From: Ahaetulla prasina
Taxonomy: Eukaryota; Chordata; Lepidosauria; Squamata; Colubridae
Direction: 5' to 3'
NCBI RefSeq assembly: GCF_028640845.1
Contig: NC_080539.1
Location: 364,747,016-364,811,015, forward strand
DNA length: 64,000 bases
Shown here: positions 9,941-20,217 of the stretch, in pieces
Position numbering within the stretch: the stretch's first letter is position 1
How the letters are laid out: each line of letters begins with the position of its first letter
Made by a program: the position numbers and the translations under genes
Notes under the pieces: model-generated
Database searches by the model: none
The model's input: only the letters and a program-made list of their open reading frames with translations
Told to the model about the DNA's origin: nothing

Positions 9941-10219
9941 TCAAGCACAAAGTCCAGCAGTGGTTTCCAAGTAGAAACAAAAGTAATTGTATTTTTTTTT
10001 TTCTTTTATCGAAACAGTCGATTTAGTCTTCTCCGCTAACTCCATCGGCTTTTGCAACCATTCCTCCACTGTGAGGATTGAAGCAGCTTTCCATTTTGGT
10101 GCATAAAGTAATATTGCTGCTGTCAACATATATATAACATCAAAGTTCCATTCCCCCCCCCACAAGTCTTTTTGCATTAAGCCCCAAAGAAAAGTTTCTG
10201 GTTTTATCTTTATATTCAC
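9941..10219 (-). pseudogene. L1 ORF2 C-terminal fragment
   Basis: The minus strand encodes IYMLTAAILLYAPKWKAA followed by LTVEEWLQKPMELAEKTK. This matches the end of L1 ORF2, where a conserved helix pattern of the form IAAxxxxAxxW...PTxxxWxxK is found. Only about 90 codons remain, without endonuclease or reverse-transcriptase motifs. A similar stretch lies at 35018-35130. Confidence 0.7.
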
Positions 10220-10300
10220 TTTAAGAATCTTCTGTGTTAGAATTTGAATCCTACTCCAGTATATGTTTGCTTTAAGGATACTGCAATGCTCAGATGTGAG

Positions 10301-10379
10301 GTATGGTCATAAATCACTTTTTTCATTGTAACTGTCAACAGTCACTAAATGAATGGTCATAAGTCAAGGACTATCCATA
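10301..10379 (+). mobile_element. Tigger-like MITE, end fragment
   Basis: GGTCATAAATCACTTTTTTC leads to GTCATAAGTCAAGGACTATC, the right terminus of the family. Confidence 0.65.
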
Positions 10380-10411
10380 CAAAAAAAAACCCTGCATGTT
10401 TCCATGTAGAG

Positions 10412-10816
10412 CAGTGGTTCTCAACCTTTATAGTGCTGCGACCCCTTTAATACAATTCCCCACGATGTGGCGACCACAACCGTAAATTTATCGCGCCTGA
10501 AGCCATATTGGCTAGCGATCTGAACTGCTTGCGATTGCCTTGAGGACGGAGGCATTAAAGCGGAGACTCCTCCCCTATTAAGTTTATCACGCCTGAAGCC
10601 AGATTAGGCTAGCGATTGGGAGTGATTGCAGCTGGCTTGAGAGGGAGACATCAGAGCAAAGATTTCTCTCTTTTTTAATTCATTGCGCCTGAAGCCGAAT
10701 TCGCGATTCTTCGACTTGCAAGTATACTTCCCATATTTCCGATGGTCTTAGGCGACCCCTAACAAATCGTCATTCAACCCACAATGGGGTCGCGACCCAC
10801 AGGTTGAGAACTGCTG
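10412..10816 (+). mobile_element. SPIN-like hAT element (405 bp, non-autonomous)
   Basis: It begins CAGTGGTTCTCAACC and ends GGTTGAGAACTGCTG, flanked by a perfect 8-bp duplication ATGTAGAG (10404-10411, 10817-10824). The interior keeps TCGCGCCTGAAGCC repeats and the block GCAAGTATACTTCCCATATT followed by GATGGTCTTAGGCGACC. Termini and interior resemble SPIN hAT transposons, known for horizontal transfer among tetrapods, squamates included. There is no transposase frame. It is shorter than the related copy at 53440-53950. Confidence 0.85.
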
Positions 10817-10843
10817 ATGTAGAGTCATATCAAGATTGGTTTT

Positions 10844-11216
10844 TAGAATAGAATAGAATAGAATTTTTTTATTGGCCAAGTGTGATTGGACACACAAGGA
10901 ATTTGTCTTGGTGCATATGCTCTCAATGTACATAAAAGAAAAGATACGTTCATCAAGGTACAACATTTACAACACAAATGATGGTCAATATATCAATATA
11001 AATCATAAGGATTGCCAGCAACAAAGTTACAGTCATACAGTCATAAGTGGAAAGAGATTGGTGATGGGAACAATGAGAAGATTAATAGTAGTGCAGATTT
11101 AGTAAATAGTTTGACAGTGTTGAGGGAATTATTTGTTTAGCAGAGTGATGGCCTTCGGGAAAAAACTGTTCTTGTGTCTAGTTGTTCTGGTTTTTGATGG
11201 CGTAGTAGAAGCCTGT
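10844..11216 (-). mobile_element. ATTCT-tailed LINE 3' end with AATAG repeats
   Basis: A short (AATAG)n tract (10847-10865) passes directly into TTTATTGGCCAAGTGTGATT. The copy extends further than the other two, to TGGCGTAGTAGAAGCCTG, and ends abruptly. The minus strand shows LINE-like codons near its 5' part but no motif I can assign. Confidence 0.75.
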
Positions 11217-11331
11217 TCAGCCACATCCCATGTGGAGAAATCAATATTGAAGAAAAAGCATAGCATAAAGTCAGGCAACTAACATTGGGTGGACTACTTC
11301 AGCTGCAGCCCAATTTGGGGTTTCTACCTAC

Positions 11332-12099
11332 TCCACTCTAATGGCAGAAAGTGAAGAGGAACTAAAAAGCCTCTTGATGCGGGTGAAGAAGGAGAGTGCA
11401 AAAGTTGGCTTGAAACTCAACTTTAAGAAAACCAAGATCATGGCATCCGGCCCTCTCAATTCCTGGTAAATAGATGGGGAAGAAATGGAGGTGGTGACAG
11501 ATTTTATTTTCCTGGGCTCCAAGATCACCACAGATGGGGTCTGCAGCCAAAAAATTACAAGATGCTTGCTCCTGGGGAGGAAAGCTATGGCAAATCTATA
11601 TAGCTTACTAAAAAGCAGAGACATCAACCTGCCAACAAAAGTTCGTATAGTCAAGGCTATGGTTTTCCCAGTTGCAATGTATGGCTGTGAAGGTTGGACC
11701 ATAAGAAAGGCTGAGCGCCCAAGAATTGAGGCCTTTGAACGATGGTGCTGGAGAAGACTCATGGGAGTCCCATGGACTGCAAGGCGATCCAACCGGTCAG
11801 TCCTAGAGGAGATCAACCCTGACTGCTCTTTAGAAGGCCAGATCCTGAAGAGGAAACTCAAATGCTTTGACCACCTAATGAAAAGGAAGGACTCACTGGA
11901 GAAGAGCCTAATGCTGGGAAAGATTGAGGGCAAAAGAAGAAGGGGACGACAGAGAACGAGGTGGCTGGATGGAGTCACTGAAGAAGTCAGCATGAGCTTA
12001 AATGGACCAGAGGATGGTAGAGGACAGGAAGGCCTTGAGGAATGTTGTCCATGGGGTCATAATGAGTCGGACATGACTTCGCAACTAACAACAACAACA
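11332..12099 (+). mobile_element. Bov-B (RTE) LINE, 5'-truncated
   Basis: The 3' UTR has GGACAGGAAGGCCTTGAGG, then GGGTCATAATGAGTCGGACA and a terminal ACAAC repeat, the diagnostic Bov-B end. The coding part is the C-terminal third of the reverse transcriptase. Confidence 0.93.
11341..12030 (+). pseudogene. Bov-B reverse transcriptase C-terminal relic
   Basis: The frame starts in MAESEEELKSLLMRVKKE, just after the position of the catalytic YADD box, which is not included. One stop (TAA, 11467-11469) follows SGPLNSW, where Bov-B normally has glutamate. The frame stays open afterwards through FIFLGSKITTDG, VKAMVFPVAMYGCEGWT, FERWCWRRLMGVPWTARRS and GRQRTRWLDGV. A single stop in about 230 codons suggests a fairly young but 5'-truncated copy. 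Confidence 0.9.
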
Positions 12100-12387
12100 C
12101 CTGCTCCTCACAAAACATGCCAACAAGCTCTGCAGAGGTGGTTTTTCTTGACTTTTCCACAACTGAAACAGAAACAGGTGTGATTAGCCCTCGCCAGCCT
12201 TAAGGTACCGATGTACAGGAAACTTTCATTGTCACCCCGAAATTTATCTCAAAAAGGCTCAAAAATTTATCTCTGGCTGCTCTGCTTATGGCTTTTCTTC
12301 TTCCAAAAGACAGCATCCAAGTAGGTAGAGTTCAAATGTGGATGAAATGGTGCATGTTCAGTATTCTATCTATGTCCCAGGATCGAT
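12100..12387. other. Repeat-poor stretch
   Basis: No gene or repeat was recognised between the Bov-B tail and the TTTA microsatellite. Confidence 0.35.
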
Positions 12388-12442
<55 letters not shown>

Positions 12443-12443
12443 T
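12388..12443 (+). repeat. (TTTA)n microsatellite
   Basis: About 14 uninterrupted TTTA units. Confidence 0.95.
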
Positions 12444-12460
12444 GGAATTAGATAGATAGA

Positions 12461-12708
12461 ACCTTTCGTCGCGAGCTTAAAACTCACTTATTCATCTGCG
12501 CTGGACTGGGTTAGTTTTAAATTTATGGGTTTTTATGGGTTTTTATCCTAAATTTTTAATCTTGGCCAATTTAATAAGTTTTTTAATTGTATTTTAATCG
12601 TATTTATATTGTATTACTGTGTATTTTTTATCTGGCTGTGAACCGCCCTGAGTCCTTCGGGAGAAGGGCGGTATAAAAATTTAAATAATAAATAAATAAA
12701 TAAATAAA
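12461..12708 (+). mobile_element. L2-like LINE, extreme 3' end
   Basis: The last coding bases (CGCGAGCTTAAAACTCACTT), the 3' UTR and the hairpin ACCGCCCTGAG...GAGAAGGGCGGT are followed by an AAAT tail. It is truncated to about 250 bp. Confidence 0.85.
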
Positions 12709-12950
12709 ATTAGAAAAATGTCTTAGTTCAGCTCCACCCCCCAAATACTACTCTACAAATTCTAAAACTTTTGGAATCTGCAGCCTGATTGGTAGGAATG
12801 GTCCAACCTTTATGTTACAGAGATATCTATGGGATAAATTTCTGCCTGATTTCGGGAGCTGTCCTAGGTCCTGAACAAGAGAGAGAATCAGCTGGATTTT
12901 TCCCTTAAGAATTAGCTTCTCCAAAGGGCTTATAAAAGGCCTTTTAAAAT

Positions 12951-13300
12951 ATAGAATAAAATAGAATTCTTTATTGGCCAAGTGTGATTGGACATACAAG
13001 GAATTTGTCTTTAGTGTATATGCTCTCAGTGTACATAGGGAGAATAAAATACGTTCATCAAGAATAAAAAGATACAACACTTAGTGATAGTCAAGGTTAC
13101 TAATAAGCTATCAAATCATACTAGGAAACAAATAAAACAATATAAATTGGAAGATACAAGTGACATGATTATAGTAATCAGTGGGAAGAGACAGATACTA
13201 GTAAGGAAGAGAAGAATAACAATAATACAGTCTTAGTCAATTATTTGACAGTGTTGTGGGAATTAATTGTTAAGCAGAGTGATGGCATTCACACGTAGAG
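12951..13300 (-). mobile_element. ATTCT-tailed LINE 3' end
   Basis: ATAGAATAAAATAGAATTC leads to TTTATTGGCCAAGTGTGATT and downstream words shared with 8017 and 10844. Only a remnant of the AATAG tail is left. Confidence 0.72.
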
Positions 13301-13302
13301 CT

Positions 13303-13360
13303 TTGTAAATGTCAATGGTCACTAAATGAACTGCTCTAAGTTGGGGACGATCTCTATATT
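13303..13360 (+). mobile_element. Tigger-like MITE, end fragment
   Basis: AATGGTCACTAAATGAACTG followed by a worn GGACGATCTC end. Confidence 0.55.
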
Positions 13361-14202
13361 CCTGCTGAATAGAAAAGAATCTCAACTGAACTGTACTCAT
13401 CAAGTTAAAGGGGGTGGACAATAGAATACCTGAGAATCCAGTACATTTCTCAACATTTAAAAATTGGCCTGATTAAGACCAGGTAGGTAACCTGGGCTCT
13501 TTAGGATGCTGCCTGATTGCAATTACCAGCATTCCTTTCCCTTCTGACTGTGCTGAATGGAGCTTCTAAATGCTGCAGACCAGCTGCATCTGGAGGGTGA
13601 CAGATGCCAGCCTAGAGAAAGTTCATCATCAGAATTTGTCGCCAAAAAGAGATACCGCAGTTGCCCTTGAGTGGCTGCAGCTGATACTCTAGTCAATTGC
13701 TCCCAATTGTGGCTGGACACCTTGCCAGCTAATAGCTTTGCCAGAACAAAGCAGCCAGAAGCCACATTCAACCCTTCAGCTTCTCCAGTGGGAGCGGTGC
13801 GCATTTTATATTACTCAGCATTTGCTCCTCTGATGTTACCTGGAAAAGGTGGCTTAAAAGGGAGAGGGCTATTTGATGGAATGAGCAGTGCCTCTTCATC
13901 TCCTCAGAAGCCATGCGTGAAAACCCCATGCAATTTATTTCAAAGACGAAATCCTTCACTGAGAAGGAAGAGTGGTGAGGACGGCAAAAAAGATTATTGG
14001 TAGTTCATTCCCTTCTATCCAGCATCTGGCATATAAGTGATGCTTGAGCCGGGTCTGCAAGATTGTCTGGGATGTTACACATCTCTTCATGACCTGCTTT
14101 CCTTGTTACCTTCTGGGAGGGAGCTTTGCGCTATCCAAAGCAGAACATCTATATATATATACCAGTATATCTATCTATCTCTGAAGCAGGACATCCAGAT
14201 TA
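13361..14202. other. Repeat-poor stretch
   Basis: Open frames of 90-110 codons occur on both strands around 13523-14003 and overlap each other. They show no domain or codon bias and are not called. No repeat family was recognised before the short CTAT/CTGT tracts. Confidence 0.35.

Positions 14203-14240
<38 letters not shown>
14203..14240 (+). repeat. (CTGT)n microsatellite
   Basis: About ten units, ending exactly where the LTR starts. Confidence 0.95.
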
Positions 14241-14243
<3 letters not shown>

Positions 14244-14770
14244 TGTGGCCCGCTGGCCACCAGCAGAGCTGGCAGCAGGATTGGACAGTGAGGAGGTTGG
14301 GGAGGAACATGGGCCAGTCCTGGGGGCTGGGGAAAGCTTGGACGAGGGCTCTGCATCGGAGGCAGAGAGGGAGCTAGATAGCAGTGAGGCAGAGGAACAG
14401 CTGGAGCCTGTTCCCAGTGTGCTGCCAAAAGACTAAGAACAACTAAGAAAGCAGGGTTGACTTGAGAGTAAAGCCACACCTTGGAGGTGATTGGCCCCTC
14501 CCATAGGAAACAAAAGAGGAACAAACGGGGAATGGGCTTTTGCGGGAAACAATTTGTTTGTTTCGTGACTCTGAGAGACTCTGTACCAAGTTTTGCCTTG
14601 TACTGTGTTTGGAACTTAGTTACACGGCAGCTTTCCAAGCGAGATAAGGTCTGTGTTGATAAATATTCCTTTGAAAAACTGTTTGGACAGGCCTGGAAAG
14701 GACTCACAGTCGTGTGAATAAAAGAGGTTTTGCCAAGACCAAGACTCTGCTTCCTGCTTTTTAAGGGACA
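14241..14770 (+). mobile_element. Solo LTR, family LTR-B
   Basis: It starts TGTTGTGGCCCGCTGG and ends near AAGGGACA. Flanking CTGTC and CTATC agree at 4 of 5. A polyadenylation signal AATAAA lies at 14717-14722. The first 180 bp contain GAGGAACATGGGCCAG and GAGGCAGAGGAACAG blocks shared with the minus-strand copies at 49752-50422 and 51767-52351. No internal element sequence is present. Confidence 0.78.
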
Positions 14771-14779
14771 CTATCTATC

Positions 14780-14782
<3 letters not shown>

Positions 14783-14833
<51 letters not shown>
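14783..14833 (+). repeat. (AC)n microsatellite
   Basis: About 25 AC units directly after the LTR and a CTAT tract, followed by a further AT/GT-rich stretch. Confidence 0.95.
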
Positions 14834-14835
<2 letters not shown>

Positions 14836-15039
14836 GTAGGTATATATGTGTGTATGTAGCAGGCTATATACACACACATATACTATGTGTATTATATATG
14901 TGTATGGATAGATATACACTTTCTTTTGAGAGCAGGCAACATAACTTCATTTTTAATGTGTGCCAGTGTGTTCACAGTAAAAAATGACAATAAAGATTAT
15001 CTTAATCTTATACACCTTATCTAATGCAAAGAGATGAGG

Positions 15040-15345
15040 GCTGCACATTGTTTCAGGCAACTTATTTTCCAAAGCACCGGGAGGCAAGACAAGAAACAAT
15101 GGATGGAAACCAATCAAGGAGAGAAGCAAACCTGGAATTAAGGAGAAACCTCCTAACAGTGAGGACAATTATCCGGTGGAGTGAATGACTTGCCTCCAGA
15201 AGTTATAGGTGCTTCGTCACTGGAGGTTTTTAAGAAAAGACTGGACAGCCACCTGTCTGAAATTATAGAGGGTCTCCTGTTTGAGCAGGGGGTTGGACTA
15301 GAAGACCTCTAAGGTACCTTCCACCTCTATTCTGGTTGAATCTGC
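15040..15345 (+). mobile_element. CR1 LINE, 3' end
   Basis: It encodes the last part of CR1 ORF2, with frame damage, then carries the 3'-UTR GGTTGGACTAGAAGACCTC and CCTTCCACCTCTATTCTG. Confidence 0.82.
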
Positions 15346-15887
15346 CCCAACAGAAGTTCATTACGCAGGACTTAAAAAAACCAGTAGCAGCAAATAAAAA
15401 TCCTGTAGGAACTTTTGCTCTTTAAGAAGACCCTTGCTGGGAGAATGAACCTGGGAGAGTGAGCTTTGTTCACAATGCAAGCACTGGAGCAGAACAGCAG
15501 AAATAGAGATCTGATAATTAAAAAACAAAACAAAACACTAGCTGGGGAGATGAAGAAATGGCAACCCAGAATAAGGCTGGTTGCAACAGACTTACCGAGA
15601 GCGATTATCAGCTTTGCGTTAGGGCTAACTGTGGCATATGAGCAATTTGAAATCTAGATTTAAAATATGACGTAATCAGGAGCAAACTAGCGGCTTCCCC
15701 CCCCTCCCCTGAATCTCCCGATCAACAGCTGCATCCCCGCACCCAGACTTCTTACCCTGGTTACTAAATTAAACCATGTCCTGGGTTCTTTTTTCCATGA
15801 TCCGTCGATCAGTAACCCAATGGATTCGCATACCAGCGCAAGCCGCAAAACACCGTTTATTCCATCATCTTAAATCATTTAAGATCT
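15346..15887. other. Repeat-poor stretch
   Basis: No gene or repeat recognised. Confidence 0.35.
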
Positions 15888-16023
15888 CAGTTTTGATCAT
15901 GTGACCAGGAGGATGTTGCAATGGTCGCAAGTGTGAAAAACGGCCGTAAGTCCCTTTTTTCCCCTTGATGTTGTAATTTTGAATGGTCACTAAATGAACT
16001 GTTGTAAGTCGAGGGCTACCTGT
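15888..16023 (+). mobile_element. Tigger-like MITE, right part
   Basis: TTTTGATCATGTGACCAGG leads to GTAAGTCGAGGGCTACCTGTA. The left half is missing. Confidence 0.75.
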
Positions 16024-16130
16024 ACACCAAAACATGCTACTTTCTGCCCACATTGCTTAGAAAATGCTCAGAGATACTTTTAACAGTATTAATATCCTAT
16101 CCCTTCTCAGGCCCTAGTGATCCTCTAGTG

Positions 16131-16265
16131 TAGGGGTCTCCAACCTTGGCAACTTTAAGACTTGTGGACTCCAACTCCCAGAGTTCCTCAGCCAGCAAAG
16201 CTGGCTGAGGAATTCTGGGAGTTGGAATCCACAAGTCTTAAAGTTGCCAAGGTTGGAGACCCCTG
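16131..16265. mobile_element. Palindromic hAT MITE
   Basis: The ends are TAGGGGTCTCCAACCTTGG and its complement with CCCCTG. The arms are almost perfect around CCAGCAAAGCTGG. Flanks CTCTAGTG and CTCTATAG agree at 6 of 8. Confidence 0.87.
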
Positions 16266-16823
16266 CTCTATAGAGGGCCAATAGGACTGGAATCAAAGAT
16301 ACTTGGGTATTTCACAAAAACCGTTTCAACTGGACAACTGCATCCAGCTGTGCATTATGGGTCCAAAATAAAGTGAACCCCCCCCATCCTTAAATTCTCT
16401 ATAATGGAAGCGGTGTTGGCTATTTTTTCCCCCTGCTCGATTTCATTATAGGTAATCCTCCACTTACAAGCATAATTGAGCCCAAACTTTTCGTTGCTAA
16501 GGAAGACAGTTGTTAAGCGAATTGAACCTCAGTTCACAGCCATTTTTGCCACCATTGTTGAGCGAATCGCAGCAATTGTTAAGTGATTCACGCAGTTGTG
16601 AATCTGGCTTCTCCCCATTGTCTTTGCTTGTTGGAAGCCAGCTGGGAAGGTCACAAATGGTGAATCGCTGCTATAGTAACACGGTTGTTAAGTGAATCTC
16701 GTTTCCCCACTGACTTTCTTGTCAGAAGGTCACAGAAAGGGATCATAGGACCCCAGGACATTGCAACCATCATAAATATGAGTCAGTTGCCAAGCATCTG
16801 AATTTTGATCATATGATCATGGG

Positions 16824-17565
16824 CAGAGGTGGGTTTCACATTATGTTACTACTGGTTTGCCATGCGCTCGCACCAGTGGTGAAATGTAAAATTTGTTATT
16901 CCTGGTTCTGTGGGCGTGGCTTGGTGGGGGGGGGTGTAATGTGACTGGGTGGGCATGGCCAACTTTTTTTTTTACTTTTAAAAGCATTTTTTCTACAGAG
17001 ACTTTCGTTTCCTTTTAAAAGCATTTTTTTTTTGCCTTTAAAAGAAAAAAAAGCCTCTGACGATCAGGCAATTCAGCTGGGATCATCAGAGCCTTTTAAA
17101 AATATTTTTTTACAACGTCTTCGGCCAAAGAGGTTGTAGAAAAAAATGCTTTTAAAAGGCTCTGATGATCCCAACTGAGCCGCGCGATCATCAGAGGCTT
17201 TTTTTTTACTTTTAAAAGCATTTTTTCAGTCAAAGAAAAAATGCTTTTAAAGGTTAAAAAAAAACAGCCTCTGATGATCATGTGGTTGAACTGGTCATGG
17301 GGGGTAGGCCAGGTGTTTTTGCTACTGATTCTCCAAACCACCCACCGCCATCGCTACCGGATCGAGTGATCCAGTCCGAACTGGGAGCATTTCACCTCTG
17401 GCACTCACGCCCGGTTCATCAACATACCTGCCTTCCACGCATGCACCCAGCCTCAAAAACACACCTGAATAGGATGGCATAAAGCTGGGGCACATGGGCG
17501 GGCCCACCCGCGATTTCAGCAACTGGCTCAGGCAAACCGGTCTGAACCGGCTGATACCACCTCTG
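16824..17565 (+). mobile_element. GGTG-hAT MITE, middle layer
   Basis: It runs from CAGAGGTGGGTTTCAC to GATACCACCTCTG with octamers ATCATGGG and ATCATGGA (7 of 8). Without its own insertion (16874-17400) it would be about 215 bp, close to the uninterrupted 224-bp copy at 50729-50952, which shares the GCATGCG and GCGAACC-type interior words. Confidence 0.87.
16874..17400 (+). mobile_element. GGTG-hAT MITE, innermost, with AT-rich hairpin interior
   Basis: It runs from CAGTGGTGAAATG to GCATTTCACCTCTG. Flanks GCTCGCAC and GCACTCAC match at 6 of 8. Between 16930 and 17285 the interior repeats TTTTAAAAGCATTTTTT and TCATCAGAGGC-type blocks in alternating orientation, giving several potential hairpins unlike other copies of this group. 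Confidence 0.8.
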
Positions 17566-17657
17566 ATCATGGAGATCTGCAACGGTCATATGTTTGCAAC
17601 ATGGTCATAAGTCACATTTTTCAGTGCTGTCGTTAACTTCGAACGTTAACTTCGAAG

Positions 17658-18679
17658 TGCTGACCTCTTTTTCAAATAATTGCTAAACTATTCTTAAGGC
17701 GATAAGAAGAAGAGCCCTTCAAAAATCTCTTAATGTTGCAATTCTGCTTCCAAAATTGGCCAGCCAAATCCTTCCTGAATTTATCCAGATTCACAGAGCA
17801 GTCCCGATGGCCATTTATCTATTTGAATTCATTTAGAGCTAGAAATTAATAGGGGTTCCATTAGTTTAAGATTTGTTCTGTCAAGAGTGTTATGGCTCGA
17901 TACATATCCATACATGACAAAGTTCAAAAGGCTGCAGTCATTTATGTTTCAGCTGGTTGCATGAACCAGGTCATCATATTAAGAATCCAATGTTTTCCTT
18001 GTTTGGCTACAGTCTCTTTCCTGATCATAGTAATCATGTTCCGTTAACCCTGATATCTTGTTCTTTTCATCTAAAGTGTATTTAAGTCCCATCCATTTCA
18101 GGAAACCGGTATTAAAATACAGAGCATCTGATGTAGAGGTTTCATGTAGCTATTATATCTAGTAGCAGTTGATAAATGTAGCTCTCTTCCCAAATTTGTT
18201 TAGCTTTTTATTTCCTTTAATTAATTTTGCAAACAGCCATATAGAAAACAAGCAGCAATTAGAGGCTAATTAACAGAACAATGTTGTTGCAATAATACTG
18301 TTTTAGCATAGCAAAATTTATATTTATTTATATATTTTTTTGTTTAACCCAAGGCGAGTATTGTAGAATCACGCAGTTTGTGTTGTCAAACAATTTATTC
18401 ATTTCTAATCAAAAGGCTACCTATCTTATCTTTTACAACTCTGTCTTTCCTCCATAAAATTCAAGACGGTAAATTTCTTTCCTCACAACTCTCTCTTGGA
18501 GGTAGATTAGACTTAAAATATGGTTCATTCGTTCATACCACACTGTGGTCAAATTGGGAACCTGTCACTCTTAGTGGAAATGAGTTTCACAGACGAACAC
18601 TTCCCAAACTTGTGCAACACGCATGAAACACTCTTGGATACTATACCTATATCCCCAGGTGCCATATGGAAATTGTAAA
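17658..18679. other. Repeat-poor stretch, candidate conserved noncoding DNA
   Basis: About 1 kb without a recognised repeat. At 18200-18300 there are TTTAATTAATTTTGCAAAC and GCAATTAGAGGCTAATTAAC, a cluster of homeodomain-like ATTA sites. No exon with splice signals and coding potential was seen. The enhancer reading is inference. Confidence 0.35.
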
Positions 18680-19084
18680 ATAGAGGTAGTCCTTGACTTA
18701 CAACAGTTCATTTAATGACCATTTGAAGTTACAACAGCACTGACGAAAGTTACTTGTTAGGACCGTTTTTCATGCAACCATAGCAACCTCCCTGTGGTCA
18801 AGTGATCAGAATTTGGATGCTTGGCAACTGGTTCATATTTACAACGGTGGCAAGTGTCCTGGGGGTGTGTGTCACGTGATGGCCATCGGCAAACCTTCTG
18901 ACAAGCAAAGTCAATGGGGAAGCCGGATTCACTTAGCATTCTTTTTACTTACTTCATCACAGCAGCAATTCACTTAGCTGTGGCAAGAAAGGTCGTAAAA
19001 CGGGTGCAAAACTCACTTAGCAGCTCTCTTGCTTAGCCCCAGAAAGTTTGGGCTCCGTTGTGGTGGTAAGTCAAGGACTATTGG
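18680..19084 (-). mobile_element. Tigger-like MITE, near full length
   Basis: It starts GAGGTAGTCCTTGACTTAC and ends AAGTCAAGGACTATTGGTA. The interior has GTGATCAGAATTTGGATGC and the CACTTAGC-type units. About 400 bp, both ends present. Confidence 0.88.
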
Positions 19085-19411
19085 TATTCGCAGGAAGAGA
19101 ACAGAATTTTGAAAGAACCCTTTCTAATTGTCCCATCATATTGCGTGGGAAAAGGTTCCTTTGCAAAGATGCTGAAAGAAATTTAAGTCTCGTGCAATTT
19201 ACAACGCTTGAAGCTTAGCCTCAATAACTCCGGGACCGTTTTTTTTTTTCAACTTTGCCTTGAGATATGCAAAACACAATATTCCTGCAGAAAAAGAGTA
19301 CTTCTGCCCATGTACCAATTTTGCTCCTTATCCCATATTCCCTTGCACATGTTTGGGGCGATTTAAGATAACTAAGTCAAATTCCAGGGCATGTGACCCT
19401 AATTCTCATCC
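19085..19411. other. Repeat-poor stretch
   Basis: No gene or repeat recognised. Confidence 0.35.
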
Positions 19412-19419
19412 TTTTAGAC

Positions 19420-20209
19420 CAGTGGTAGTCAACCTGGTCCCTACCGCCCACTAGTGGGCATTCCAGCTTTCATGGTGGGCGTTTGGGGTTTTGTCCGATA
19501 CTGAAGCACTTTCCTTTTTTTTTTTTTAATTTTTTTTTAATTTATTTTTTTTGTTTACATTTATACCCCGCCCTTCTCCGAAGACTCAGGGCGGCTTACA
19601 ATGTATAAGGCAATAGTCTCATTCTATTTGTATATTTTTTACAAAGTCAACTTATTGCCCCCCCCAACAATCTGGGTCCTCATTTTACCTACCTTATAAA
19701 GGGTGGAAGGCTGAGTCAACCTTGGGCCGGGCTCGAACCTGCAGTAATTGCAGGCTCTGTGTTCTGATAACAGGCTTCTCTATTGCCTGAGCTATCCCGG
19801 CCCCAATTGACTTTATGAATTAAAATTCATACCATTATTTAAAAACGTTTTCATTAGGTTTTCATAAAATTCCCTGTGACAAATTAAATTTCTGAAAATA
19901 TACTATTTGTATCGCCCGCGCATAAGTTTAGTTCACGTTACATAAGTGAAACTAAATGGCGCTATAGTGCGACCGCAAACAAAAGGGCCTCATCCCAGAA
20001 TAGCTTGCGTATCTCCCCCCACACCACCCAGCTGTAATAGACAAGCAGAGCTGGTAGCCGGCGCCCCCCCCAAACCCAATCCACGATGCGGGAGAGGCAT
20101 GCACAGACGACAATACACGGCGCATTACTCTGCAACCGGTGGGCGGTTAGAAAATTTTAACAGAAATACAAAAGTGGGCGGTAGGTATAAAAAAGGTTGA
20201 CTACCCGTG
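19420..20209 (+). mobile_element. hAT element (GTAGTCAACC type) with a nested SINE
   Basis: It starts CAGTGGTAGTCAACCTGG and ends AAGGTTGACTACCCGTG, with a perfect 8-bp duplication TTTTAGAC (19412-19419, 20210-20217). Subterminal words ACCGCCCACTAGTGGGC and GTGGGCGGT repeat. The interior has no transposase frame. A minus-strand SINE (19514-19804) is inserted. Confidence 0.92.
19514..19804 (-). mobile_element. tRNA-derived SINE with L2-type tail
   Basis: On the minus strand a tRNA-like head (GCCGGGATAGCTCAGGCAAT; B-box-like GGTTCGAGCCCGGCCC) is followed by GGTAGGTAAAATGAGGACCC and the tail CGCCCTGAGTCTTCGGAGAA before a poly(A)-like run. It lies inside the hAT element. The tail matches the 3' hairpin of the L2-like LINEs, the likely source of retrotransposition machinery. 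Confidence 0.88.
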
Positions 20210-20217
20210 TTTTAGAC

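Larger units (their letters stand above)
9001..10260 (-). mobile_element. L1-like LINE 3' end, split by an L2
   Basis: The right part encodes an L1 ORF2 C-terminus on the minus strand. The left part is AT-rich and resembles a 3' UTR. An L2 LINE sits between them, flanked by a 13-bp repeat CTAATTAGTAAAA (9328-9340, 9905-9917). Assigning the whole left part to the same L1 is inference. Confidence 0.55.
16449..17657 (+). mobile_element. Tigger-like MITE split by nested hAT MITEs
   Basis: The left part (16449-16823) starts GGTAATCCTCCACTTACAAG and runs through TTGTTAAGCGAATTG-type units. The right part (17566-17657) carries AACGGTCATATGTTTGC and worn terminal sequence. The 742 bp between are two nested hAT elements. 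Confidence 0.85.

Noticed and set aside
11485..12183. 232-codon frame on the plus strand as a possible gene
   Set aside because: It is the C-terminal Bov-B reverse transcriptase with the diagnostic 3' UTR; its last codons run past the element.
13523..14003. Possible novel small gene
   Set aside because: Frames of 93 and 110 codons occur on opposite strands over the same bases and neither shows a motif.
14171..14707. 178-codon minus-strand frame
   Set aside because: It is antisense to LTR-B and reads through the CTGT microsatellite; no homology was recognised.
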